5,833 nt of DNA from DATDMG01 sp036518955 (GTDB taxonomy: Bacteria; Actinomycetota; Actinomycetes; Actinomycetales; Kineosporiaceae): positions 1-5,833 of the forward strand of contig DATDMG010000063.1 of the NCBI GenBank assembly GCA_036518955.1, in the 5' to 3' direction. Below the pieces are notes generated by a model, which worked only from the letters and a program-made list of their open reading frames with translations, ran no database searches and had not been told where the DNA came from. The position numbers and the translations under genes are program-made. Below, in pieces: positions 1 to 5,833 of this stretch (position 1 is its first letter; each line of letters begins with the position of its first letter).

Positions 1-669
1 CGGGGTCCCTGCCTTGCCCGAGGATGTTCCCCCCATCGGCCCGGCAGCCACCGACTCGCCGGGACGCAGGTCCACCGACGCCGGGGCGCCGACGGCCCGA
101 CCGGCCCCGAGGAGCCGGGCCAGCTCCGTCCGGCCCCGGGAGCACCGGGACTTGATCGTCCCCTCCGCGACGCCCAGCGCCGCCGCCGCCTCGGACACCG
201 ACATCTCCTGGAGGTCCACCAGGACGATGGCCATCCGCTGCGGCTCGGGGAGTCGGGCGAGGGCGGCATGGACCATGAGTCGGGCCTCCACGGCGGCGTT
301 GTCGTCGCGGGAGGTGGACACCTCGGCGTCTCCGAGTGGCACGCTCGGCCGGGCGCGCCGGCGCCTGACCCGGTCCAGGCACGCATTCACGACGACCCGG
401 TGCAGCCAGGTCGTCACGGCGGCCTCACCCCGGTAGCTTGCGGCGTTCCGGAAGGCTGAGATCAACGCGTCCTGAAGAGCGTCGGACGCCTCCTCCCGGT
501 CCGCCAGGGTGCGCATCGCCACCGCCCACAGCCGGTCCTTGTGACGCCGGACCAGTTCCGCGAACGCGGTCGGATCCCCGTCGATGTGCGCCTGCAGCAG
601 GGAGCGATCGTCCGTCTCCGGCTGTGGCGAACGGCCGGTGGACCCGCGACCCCCCGGGACGGCACTCAC
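1..669 (-). CDS. sigM: SigM-type ECF RNA polymerase sigma factor (3' end cut by window)
   Basis: This is an alternative (ECF, sigma-70 family) sigma factor that directs RNA polymerase to a small regulon, probably for envelope or oxidative stress. I translated 223 residues from a GTG at 669-667; the frame is still open at position 1, so the C-terminus is missing. Sigma region 2 spans about residues 22-105 (DPTAFAELVRRH, then DALQDA at 63-68, then TWLHRVVVNACLDRVRR at 87-103). Region 4 spans about 131-187, with LPEPQR at 140-145 and a helix-turn-helix ending GVAEGTIKSRCSRGR (166-180). The WLHR-VVNACLDR and GVAEG-KSRC motifs closely resemble M. tuberculosis SigM (Rv3911), and the gene order agrees. 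The GTG overlaps the upstream TGA (GTGA), which indicates translational coupling; I see no good independent ribosome binding site. A Gly/Ala/Pro-rich tail follows region 4 from residue 188 onward. The cognate anti-sigma gene would lie beyond position 1. The family is certain; the SigM assignment rests on motif recall and synteny. Confidence 0.93.
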   Translation of the reverse strand, partial: MSAVPGGRGSTGRSPQPETDDRSLLQAHIDGDPTAFAELVRRHKDRLWAVAMRTLADREEASDALQDALISAFRNAASYRGEAAVTTWLHRVVVNACLDRVRRRRARPSVPLGDAEVSTSRDDNAAVEARLMVHAALARLPEPQRMAIVLVDLQEMSVSEAAAALGVAEGTIKSRCSRGRTELARLLGAGRAVGAPASVDLRPGESVAAGPMGGTSSGKAGTP

Positions 670-2603
670 GAGATCATGATCTCGTTGACGATGATCCGGT
701 ATTCACCGTTGCCCTGCTGCGGGACGCTGGTGAACCAGAGCAGCAGCGAGTCCAGGGTCATCGGTCGGGCCGGGGTGAGGACGGCGACGCCGTTCTGGGC
801 CTGGGCGGTGGCGACCACGGTGGAGCTGTCCAGGCCCGGCCCGACCGCCGTCCGCAGCTCCACGGTGCCACCGGTACCTGGCATGGAGACCGTGACCGTG
901 TTCACCCTGCCCGCGTTGAGGCGGAGGTAGAGGCCGAGGCCTTGTTTCAGGCCACCGAAGTCGGCGGAGCGGTAGCGGTCGGAGCGCCAGCCGGTGTCGG
1001 GATCGCCGTCGATGGCGCGCGGAGCGAGGCTACTCCCCTCCTGGCCGTCGCCCTGAGGGTCGATCGCCTCGTCGCCCGCGATGGTCGCGACGTCCCCGGA
1101 CATGCTGGGCGACGGCGACCCGGTGGGCGAATCCGTCGGCGTCGGCGACGCCGAGGTGCCCGCCCCGAGGGCTGGCGAGGCGGCGCCCGTGGTAGCGGTC
1201 GGGAGGATCACCGGACCCTGCTGCACCAGGGGCGCCGGCCTGCCCATCCCGATCAGGCCGAGCACGGCCAGGACCAGGCCGAGCACGACCAGTCCCGCGA
1301 CGAGCGCGATCACCAGCCTCGTCTGGTCGCGAGATGGGCGTGAGAGCGGCGCGGGCGGGATGAACGGGCCGAGCGGTACCTCCTCCTCTTCCGACGGCGC
1401 CGGACGGTCGCCCCCCGCGGACGGCCACGGCTCCGGCCGCGCGTTACCGAGCAGAGCCCACTCGTCGACGGACGGCGATGACGAGCCCGGCGCGGGATGG
1501 AGGACGCTGCCGCCGGGAGGCACCGACGATGTCAGGTCGGGCGCGGCCGTCCGGCCGCGCCCCGGGACCGCCGCCGCGGCGGCCGGCACCCGGGCCACCC
1601 GGGACGGGACCTCACCGGTCTCGACCGGGAGCCGCCAGGGCCACTCGCCCCCCGGGTCGGGCGCGGCGACCGAGCAGTTCAGGGTGTGCGGTGCCAGGCC
1701 GTTGGCGCCGGTGGCGGCCGGAGCCGGTGGATCGAGGTCGGCGCTGGTCGCGGTCTGCGGGTCGGCGCCGGCCGCGGTGACGCCCTCGCCCGCCAAGGCA
1801 ACGGCCGGAGCCGGCAGCGGCTCCGCGGACCCCCACGGTGCCAGCTGGGCGGCCAGCTCGCGAGGGGACTGCGGACCGTCGTCGAGCGGTCCGAGCGCCA
1901 CCACGCACAGGGTGTCCAGGTCGTTCGGAACGCCGGTCACCAGATCGCCGGGCGGCACGGCGCGGCCGTCGGCGCGGGGCGCCGGTTCCAGCGTGCTCTC
2001 CGCGGTTCCCGGCCAGCGGGCCGTGAGGGCGGCGTAGAGGATCCTGACCAGGCCGCGGGCATCGGTGCGATCGGCTCCGACCGGGTCCGCGTCCTGCTCG
2101 AGGCCGGCCAGTGCGGCGTCGACGGCCGTACCCAACACCTTGACCGCGCCGTCCGGGGTGATGACCAGGCTCGACGGGCTCAGCCGCAGGTGGTGGAGCC
2201 CTCGGGCGCTCGCGCGCTCGAGGGCCTGGGCGGACTCCCCGACGAGACGGCGCGCCACGTCGGGCGGCAGGGGGCCGGCCGCGAGGACCTGCTCGAGCGT
2301 CCGGCCGAGCAGATGCTCGGCGACGATGTGGGCGCTGTCGGCGGACTCGCCGACGTCCAGCACCCGCACGAGCCGGCGGTCCTCGACGAGTGCTGCGCGG
2401 CGCGCGGCGTCGACCACGTCGGCCGTGTGGCGGTGGCCCGGTCGGAGCAGGCGCACCGACACGGGACGGTCGAGGGTCTCGTCCACGCCGCGCCAGAGAG
2501 ACCCGTCCGGACCGCTCCGGATGCACTCCTCCAGCCGGTACCGCCCCGCGAGCAGGGTGCCGTGCCCCACGCCGTCCAGAAGGCGCCCTCCCCTCGCCGA
2601 CAT
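666..2603 (-). CDS. Membrane pseudokinase with extracellular discoidin-like domain (MviN C-terminal half homologue)
   Basis: 645 residues. Residues 21-258 form a protein-kinase-like fold (RYRLEECIRSGPDGSLWRG corresponds to the glycine-rich loop), but catalysis looks lost. The VAIK lysine is Arg51 (VSVR), the HRD motif reads HLR (138-140) with Ser145 replacing the catalytic Asn, and the DFG position reads GTA (158-160). A Pro/Ala-rich cytoplasmic linker (about 260-429, with an EEEE cluster near its end) leads to one membrane helix at 430-453. A Ser/Thr/Pro stalk (about 470-503) and a galactose-binding/discoidin-like domain (504-645; AIDGDPDTGWRSDRY and FGGLK motifs) follow. In M. tuberculosis the same modules are fused to MurJ in Rv3910, where PknB phosphorylates the pseudokinase and the FHA protein FhaA binds it. 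Here they form a separate gene between murJ and sigM, so a role as a MurJ regulator is inferred. The ATG at 2603-2601 has no clear Shine-Dalgarno. A GTG at residue 12, about 16 nt after AGGGGAGG, is an alternative start. Confidence 0.9.
   Translation of the reverse strand: MSARGGRLLDGVGHGTLLAGRYRLEECIRSGPDGSLWRGVDETLDRPVSVRLLRPGHRHTADVVDAARRAALVEDRRLVRVLDVGESADSAHIVAEHLLGRTLEQVLAAGPLPPDVARRLVGESAQALERASARGLHHLRLSPSSLVITPDGAVKVLGTAVDAALAGLEQDADPVGADRTDARGLVRILYAALTARWPGTAESTLEPAPRADGRAVPPGDLVTGVPNDLDTLCVVALGPLDDGPQSPRELAAQLAPWGSAEPLPAPAVALAGEGVTAAGADPQTATSADLDPPAPAATGANGLAPHTLNCSVAAPDPGGEWPWRLPVETGEVPSRVARVPAAAAAVPGRGRTAAPDLTSSVPPGGSVLHPAPGSSSPSVDEWALLGNARPEPWPSAGGDRPAPSEEEEVPLGPFIPPAPLSRPSRDQTRLVIALVAGLVVLGLVLAVLGLIGMGRPAPLVQQGPVILPTATTGAASPALGAGTSASPTPTDSPTGSPSPSMSGDVATIAGDEAIDPQGDGQEGSSLAPRAIDGDPDTGWRSDRYRSADFGGLKQGLGLYLRLNAGRVNTVTVSMPGTGGTVELRTAVGPGLDSSTVVATAQAQNGVAVLTPARPMTLDSLLLWFTSVPQQGNGEYRIIVNEIMIS
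668..685. promoter_or_regulatory. Perfect 18-bp palindrome at the pseudokinase-sigM junction
   Basis: The plus strand reads acgagatcatgatctcgt, which equals its own reverse complement over all 18 bases. It encodes the last codons of the pseudokinase (NEIMIS, of which N is only partly covered) and touches both the TGA stop and the GTG start of sigM. In mRNA it could fold into a stem of about 7 bp with a 4-nt loop directly at the sigM start, hiding any ribosome binding site there. As DNA it could be a dimeric operator. The palindrome is observed directly; any regulatory role is inferred. Confidence 0.4.
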
Positions 2604-2767
2604 CGGACACCGAGGTAACCAACCGACGCCGATCCATCACCGGTTCGGCTTACATGCTAGGTCCTCACCAGAGCCGATCGGCAGGCCACCTGGGCAGTGT
2701 CGACCGGGCGCCCGCCGTCGGACAAGCCTCCCCGCCCACCCGGATCGGCCGTGTTGACGCGGCGTGT
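2604..2767. other. 164-bp intergenic region between murJ and the pseudokinase gene
   Basis: This is the only non-coding stretch of any length. Read on the minus strand, it holds a GGGTGGGCGGGGAGG run (about 2727-2741), a perfect 10-bp palindrome gccgatcggc (2673-2682) and two more copies of the same GCCGATC/GATCGGC core (near 2628-2635 and 2743-2749). It also has a possible -10 hexamer TAGCAT (2654-2659) about 50 bp ahead of the pseudokinase ATG. The best -35 match (CTGCCG, 2679-2684) is poor and has a 19-bp spacer. No GGAAY-type ECF -35 element is evident. The genes may share a transcript, with this gap adding a secondary promoter or mRNA processing site. Confidence 0.5.
2654..2684 (-). promoter_or_regulatory. 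Weak candidate housekeeping promoter for the pseudokinase-sigM pair
   Basis: TAGCAT at 2654-2659 (minus strand) fits the TANNNT form of an actinobacterial -10 element. Upstream, CTGCCG at 2679-2684 matches TTGACA at only three of six positions, with a long 19-bp spacer. The position, about 50 bp before the start codon in the only gap of the cluster, is the main argument for it. The call is tentative. Confidence 0.2.
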
Positions 2768-2781
2768 TCAGCGCCGCACAC
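2751..2781 (-). terminator. Bulged hairpin over the murJ stop codon (attenuator or weak terminator candidate)
   Basis: On the plus strand, gtgt, a tgac bulge, gcggcg, a 7-nt loop (tgttcag), cgccgc and acac form a 10-bp stem with a 4-nt bulge. The loop contains the complement of the murJ TGA (2768-2770). There is no U-tract after it on the minus strand, so it is not a classical intrinsic terminator. It could be an attenuator or an mRNA-stabilising stem between murJ and the next gene, or simply coincidence in GC-rich sequence. Confidence 0.2.
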
Positions 2782-5700
2782 GGCGGAGTAGGGGTTCCGC
2801 GAGCACGCCGAACTCCTCGACGTGCATCAGGCGCAGCAAACCGGCGTACACCGCGACGAGGGCACTCCCGGCCACCGCCAGGACGGCGACCGAGGCCGCC
2901 GTGCTCACCCCGATGACGGCGTGCAGCCCGGATCCGACGAACCACGCCACCAGTCCCGCCGCCAGTGCGGCGACGAGCAGTTGCCCATGCGTGCGGAGCA
3001 GCCGGGCGCCGTCCAGGCCCCCGAGCCGGCGGCGGAGCAACGCGGCCGCCAGCACCGCTCCGGCCAGGTTCCCGGCACTCATCGCCAGGCCGATCCCCGG
3101 GGTGACCCAGTCCGGCGGGAGCAGGCGCGCGGCGGCGAGGCTCCCCGCCATCCAGACGATCACGACGGCGACCTGGACGGCGAACGGCGTGCGGGCGTCC
3201 TCGTAGGCGTAGAACGCGCGGCTGAACATGTAGGTGGCGCTGAACGCGACCAGTCCGAGGATCATCGCGCCGGCGACCAGGGCGATGCTGTCCGTCTCGG
3301 CCGGCTGACTACGGAAGAAGACGGCCCGGGCGAGGTCCCGGCCGAGGACGACGTACCCGACCGTTGCGATCACGGTCGCCACCCCGGTGAGCCGGACGCC
3401 GAGGGACGCGTCGGCCCGTACGTCGTCGGTGCGACCCGCCCCGGCGGCCGCGGCCATCCGGGTGAACACCGCGGTGACGAGGGACACCGCGGCCAGGGAG
3501 TGGGGGAGGAAGAACAGCAGGTAGGCGTTGTCCCAGATCATCCGGCCGCGCCCGGATCCGCCCTGCCGGGCGGCCGCCGCCGCGGCGTCCGTCGCCAACT
3601 GCGAGATCACCGGGAAGGCGAGCTGCCCGACGAGGACCCCGGCGAACGTCCAACCGGCGACCGTGCCGGCCGTCCGCAGGCCCGTCCCACGGGTGCCCCA
3701 CCGGGGCCGCCAGCGGTAGCCGACCCGGTGGAGCGCCGGGAGGAGGACGAGCGCCTGCGCCACGACGCCCAGGGTCGCCGTCCCGGCCAGGACGGCGGCC
3801 GGCGCGGCGCCCCACCACGCCGCCGGCTTGCCGCCCGGCCCGTAGAGCGCGATGAAGACCAGGCAACCGGCGATGGCGACGACGTTGTTGACGACGGGCG
3901 CCCACATGAACGGGCCGAAGCTGTGGCGCGCGTTCAGGATCTGGCCGTAGATCGTGTAGAGCCCGTAGAAGAAGATCTGCGGCAGGCACCAGAGGGCGAA
4001 CCCGGTGGCCAGCTCGAGCTGCTCGGCGTGCCAGCCGCGCTCGTAGAGCCGGATGAGCAGGGGCGCGGCCGCGGTGGCGATCACGGTCGCGCCGCCGAGG
4101 ACGGCGACGGCCAGGGTGACCAGCCGGTCGATGTATTCCTGGCCGCCGTCGCTGTGCTTGGCCGCCCGGACGATCTGCGGCACCAGGACGGCATTCAGCA
4201 CCCCGCCACCGATGAGGATGAAGAGGTTGTTCGGCAGCGTGTTGGCGACCGCGAACGGGTCGGCGTCGAACCCGACCCCGATGGCCCAGGCGAGGACGGC
4301 CACCCGGACGACGCCGAGCACCCTCGACGTCAGCGTCCCGGTGGCCATCAGCGCGCTGCTGGAGAGCAGCCGGGAGGTGGAGTTCCCCTCGGCGTCCGGT
4401 TGCCCACCGCCCTGCGCAGGGGGGGTGGTGCCGTCGCCCCGGGCCGGATCCGGCGCCGATCCGGCGCCCGTCCCGGTCGTGCCGGGTTCGGTCGCGCCGG
4501 GTTCGGTCGCGCCGGGTTCGGTCGTGCCGGGTTCGGTCGTGCCGGGTTCCGTGGCGCCGGGTTCCGTGGTGCCGGGACGGATGGCCGGCCTCCCGGTACC
4601 GCCCGCCCCGAGGGGCCGGACGACGGGGAGCCGACCGATCCGGGCCGCCAGGGCCAGTCCTCCGGTGGTGACCGGCGCGAGGTCCGGCCCGTCCGCGGAC
4701 GCCGGCACCTCGAGCGTGCCCGCGGGATCCCCGGCATGATCGGGCGCGCCGAGGGGTTCCGCGACACCGCTGGCCTGGGACGCCCTCCCGGACCCGGCCG
4801 GCGGCGGACCGGACCCACCGGACGGCCGACCTGGCCGATCGCCGGCGGGCACGCGGCCGACGTCGTCCGGGTCGGGGACGGCGTCGGGGGAGATCCGCTC
4901 CCGTCCGCGTCCTCGGCGCACGTTCCGGACCAACCCGGCCAGGAAGAGGAGCAGGACGGCGGCCCCGAGCCAGGTCAGGGCCCGGTCCTCCCACTCCCGA
5001 TGCACGGACACCGTGATCGTCGGCGGGACGCCGATCACCGGGCCCCTGGCTGAACCGGCGGTGAGGGTGCCCACGATGGTGGTCTGGCCGTTGGCGATCG
5101 CGTCCAGCCGGACCAGGACCGTCCGGGTCCTGCCCGGGTCGAGGCGAACGGGGTCGATCGGCCGGACGTGCACCCGCCCCGACGTCGCGTGCAGGTTGAG
5201 GCTGACGACGACGGGCACGGGCAGCTTGTTCACGATGGTCACCGGCCGCTGCCCGGTGGAGGCGAGCAGATTGACCGAGCTGCCGGCGAAGACGCGGACG
5301 CCGTGGTAGAGGCCGTCCACCTGGTCGGCGAGCTCCCACAGGGGGGTGCCGGGGCGGGTGGCACCACCGAGTTGGTGCTGATCCGGGATCCACGCCGTCG
5401 AGAGCAGTTCGAGGCCACTGCGCCGGGTGGGTTCGGCGACGGCGGCGTCGCCGGTCGGGTCCAGGGCCGGGGCGAACCCCTGGAGTCGGTGCAGTTGTGC
5501 CGCGACGGCCGCGACGGCGCCCGGATCGAGCCGGGTCGACGCGGTCGGCGGGGCGCGGACGAGGCGGCTCCGGCTCACCGCGACGGCCGGGTGAGCACGG
5601 ACCGTGTCCAGGTCGGACAGCGCGATCCAGCCCGCCGACCGTAGCGCGCCGAGGGAGTCCCGAACCACCGCCGGATCCGGGTTCCAGTCCCGGGGCAGGG

Positions 5701-5833
5701 TGGCCACCGCCACGGCGGACGCGACGCCCCGGGCCGCCTCGGTCGACGCCCGGGCCGCCTCGGTCGACGCCCGGGCCGCTCCGGTCGAGGTGCCGGGCGG
5801 GCCCGGGGCGCGTGCCGAGGACGCCAGCACAGC
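2768..5833 (-). CDS. murJ: DUF6049-MurJ fusion: anchored extracellular domain plus lipid II flippase (5' end cut by window)
   Basis: MurJ (MviN, MOP superfamily) moves lipid-linked peptidoglycan precursor across the membrane. The frame is open at 5833; numbering here counts from the GTG at 5830-5828, which is probably not the true start. Residues 1-280 match the C-terminal half of DUF6049: a RDWNPDP segment at 47-53 and a beta-sandwich-like region with VNKLPVPVVVSLNL at 200-213. A membrane helix (about 285-302) and a basic VRRGRGRER stop-transfer follow. Residues 310-484 are a low-complexity, cytoplasmic linker containing TTEPG/ATEPG repeats. MurJ runs from about 485 to 1020, a normal length, starting SRLLSSSALMATGTLTSRVLGVVR. 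It retains the TM1 arginines equivalent to E. coli R18 and R24 (Arg503, Arg509); the LPNN and DNAYLLFFLP segments are actinobacterial in style. Hydrophobic segments are consistent with about 14 helices. Topology fits: DUF6049 ends inside, and MurJ starts inside. Internal in-frame starts (GTG at 4852 and 4708, ATG at 4348) lack ribosome binding sites, and ATG 4348 would clip MurJ. Separate translation of MurJ is not excluded. Confidence 0.92.
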   Translation of the reverse strand, partial: AVLASSARAPGPPGTSTGAARASTEAARASTEAARGVASAVAVATLPRDWNPDPAVVRDSLGALRSAGWIALSDLDTVRAHPAVAVSRSRLVRAPPTASTRLDPGAVAAVAAQLHRLQGFAPALDPTGDAAVAEPTRRSGLELLSTAWIPDQHQLGGATRPGTPLWELADQVDGLYHGVRVFAGSSVNLLASTGQRPVTIVNKLPVPVVVSLNLHATSGRVHVRPIDPVRLDPGRTRTVLVRLDAIANGQTTIVGTLTAGSARGPVIGVPPTITVSVHREWEDRALTWLGAAVLLLFLAGLVRNVRRGRGRERISPDAVPDPDDVGRVPAGDRPGRPSGGSGPPPAGSGRASQASGVAEPLGAPDHAGDPAGTLEVPASADGPDLAPVTTGGLALAARIGRLPVVRPLGAGGTGRPAIRPGTTEPGATEPGTTEPGTTEPGATEPGATEPGTTGTGAGSAPDPARGDGTTPPAQGGGQPDAEGNSTSRLLSSSALMATGTLTSRVLGVVRVAVLAWAIGVGFDADPFAVANTLPNNLFILIGGGVLNAVLVPQIVRAAKHSDGGQEYIDRLVTLAVAVLGGATVIATAAAPLLIRLYERGWHAEQLELATGFALWCLPQIFFYGLYTIYGQILNARHSFGPFMWAPVVNNVVAIAGCLVFIALYGPGGKPAAWWGAAPAAVLAGTATLGVVAQALVLLPALHRVGYRWRPRWGTRGTGLRTAGTVAGWTFAGVLVGQLAFPVISQLATDAAAAAARQGGSGRGRMIWDNAYLLFFLPHSLAAVSLVTAVFTRMAAAAGAGRTDDVRADASLGVRLTGVATVIATVGYVVLGRDLARAVFFRSQPAETDSIALVAGAMILGLVAFSATYMFSRAFYAYEDARTPFAVQVAVVIVWMAGSLAAARLLPPDWVTPGIGLAMSAGNLAGAVLAAALLRRRLGGLDGARLLRTHGQLLVAALAAGLVAWFVGSGLHAVIGVSTAASVAVLAVAGSALVAVYAGLLRLMHVEEFGVLAEPLLRRVRR
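4481..4570 (-). repeat. Six tandem 15-bp repeats encoding (T/A)TEPG in the DUF6049-MurJ linker
   Basis: Six uninterrupted 15-bp units occur on the plus strand. Four are gccgggttcggtcg followed by c or t, and two (4541-4570) carry ttccgtgg in place of ttcggtcg. They encode six pentapeptides, TTEPG or ATEPG, at residues 421-450 of the visible fusion protein. Because the unit is a multiple of three, copy-number change by replication slippage would alter linker length without breaking the frame. A degenerate half-copy (4466-4480) and a decayed unit (4571-4585) flank the array. The segment is predicted to be an extended, disordered, acidic cytoplasmic tether. Confidence 0.95.
5730..5792 (-). repeat. 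21-bp tandem repeat encoding a heptapeptide in the DUF6049 part
   Basis: Two identical adjacent 21-bp units (5730-5750 and 5751-5771, starting cgggccgcctcgg) are followed by a third, diverged copy (5772-5792). They encode the repeated heptapeptide AARASTE, giving AARASTEAARASTEAARG at about residues 18-35 of the visible protein. The repeat is in frame and sits just before the recognisable RDWNPDP segment of DUF6049. It looks like a recent local duplication in an Ala-rich, probably helical stretch. Confidence 0.85.

Noticed and set aside
462..665. A short minus-strand frame beginning MPSRGVAG just after the pseudokinase stop
   Set aside because: It overlaps sigM in the wrong frame. The GTG at 669 opens the frame that carries the conserved sigma motifs.
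438..1343. A 301-codon plus-strand open frame across sigM and the pseudokinase gene
   Set aside because: Composition is biased, with poly-Arg and Gly runs. The opposite strand encodes recognisable sigma region 2 and the discoidin-like domain.
2727..2741. G-rich run GGGTGGGCGGGGAGG on the minus strand as a G-quadruplex
   Set aside because: The fourth G tract has only two bases and such runs are common at this GC content, so the signal is too weak to call.
4010..4021. 12-bp palindrome cagctcgagctg inside murJ
   Set aside because: Short GC-rich palindromes of this size are expected by chance in several kb of this sequence, and it sits mid-gene with no contextual support.
4447..4468. Direct 11-bp repeat gatccggcgcc next to the linker minisatellite
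   Set aside because: Only two copies, the length is not a multiple of three, and the sequence is simple GC-rich. It is probably chance within low-complexity linker coding.
2822..5053. A 743-codon open frame on the plus strand opposite the DUF6049-MurJ gene
   Set aside because: Its translation is Arg/Gly/Asp/Pro-rich low complexity with no domain. It is an antisense shadow caused by high GC at third codon positions, while the minus-strand frame encodes clear MurJ.
3309..5393. A 694-codon second open frame on the minus strand
   Set aside because: It is frame-shifted over the real murJ gene and translates to Arg/Pro-rich low-complexity protein with no membrane segments.

Overview
The window is very GC-rich (well over 70% by eye) with long spurious open frames on both strands. 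This is typical of Actinomycetota. All real genes lie on the minus strand, so transcription runs from the high-coordinate end (5833) toward position 1. The order is DUF6049 domain, MurJ, membrane pseudokinase, SigM-type ECF sigma factor. This matches the conserved actinobacterial cell-envelope cluster near the replication origin, known in Mycobacterium tuberculosis as Rv3909-Rv3910-Rv3911. An anti-sigma factor gene would be expected just past position 1. Because the pseudokinase is a separate gene from murJ, unlike in M. tuberculosis, the source is probably an actinomycete outside the mycobacteria. I cannot name the genus.

Positions 5833-2768 hold one uninterrupted reading frame that enters the window already open. 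Its first part (about residues 1-310 of the visible protein) is the C-terminal half of a DUF6049 extracellular protein with its transmembrane anchor. A disordered cytoplasmic linker of about 180 residues follows, including six copies of a 15-bp in-frame repeat. A complete MurJ lipid II flippase completes the frame (about residues 485-1020). No stop separates the two parts, and no in-frame start in the linker has a convincing ribosome binding site, so the sequence as given encodes a DUF6049-MurJ fusion. A 164-bp gap follows (2604-2767), with a hairpin over the murJ stop and a weak promoter-like site. Positions 2603-666 encode a 645-residue protein: a kinase-like domain lacking all main catalytic residues, a Pro/Ala-rich linker, one membrane helix, a Ser/Thr/Pro stalk and an extracellular discoidin-like domain. 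This corresponds to the C-terminal half of mycobacterial MviN (Rv3910). The sigM start overlaps its stop in a GTGA junction that lies on a perfect 18-bp palindrome. sigM runs off the window at position 1.

Working model (inference from family knowledge): MurJ flips lipid II across the membrane. The pseudokinase is a phosphorylation-dependent docking platform (PknB/FhaA in M. tuberculosis) that restrains or tunes MurJ. DUF6049 and the discoidin-like domain present extracellular modules that could sense or bind wall material. SigM gives a transcriptional output for envelope stress. The most notable points are the DUF6049-MurJ fusion and the palindrome at the pseudokinase-sigM junction. I see no tRNA, rRNA, CRISPR array, insertion sequence or phage feature.
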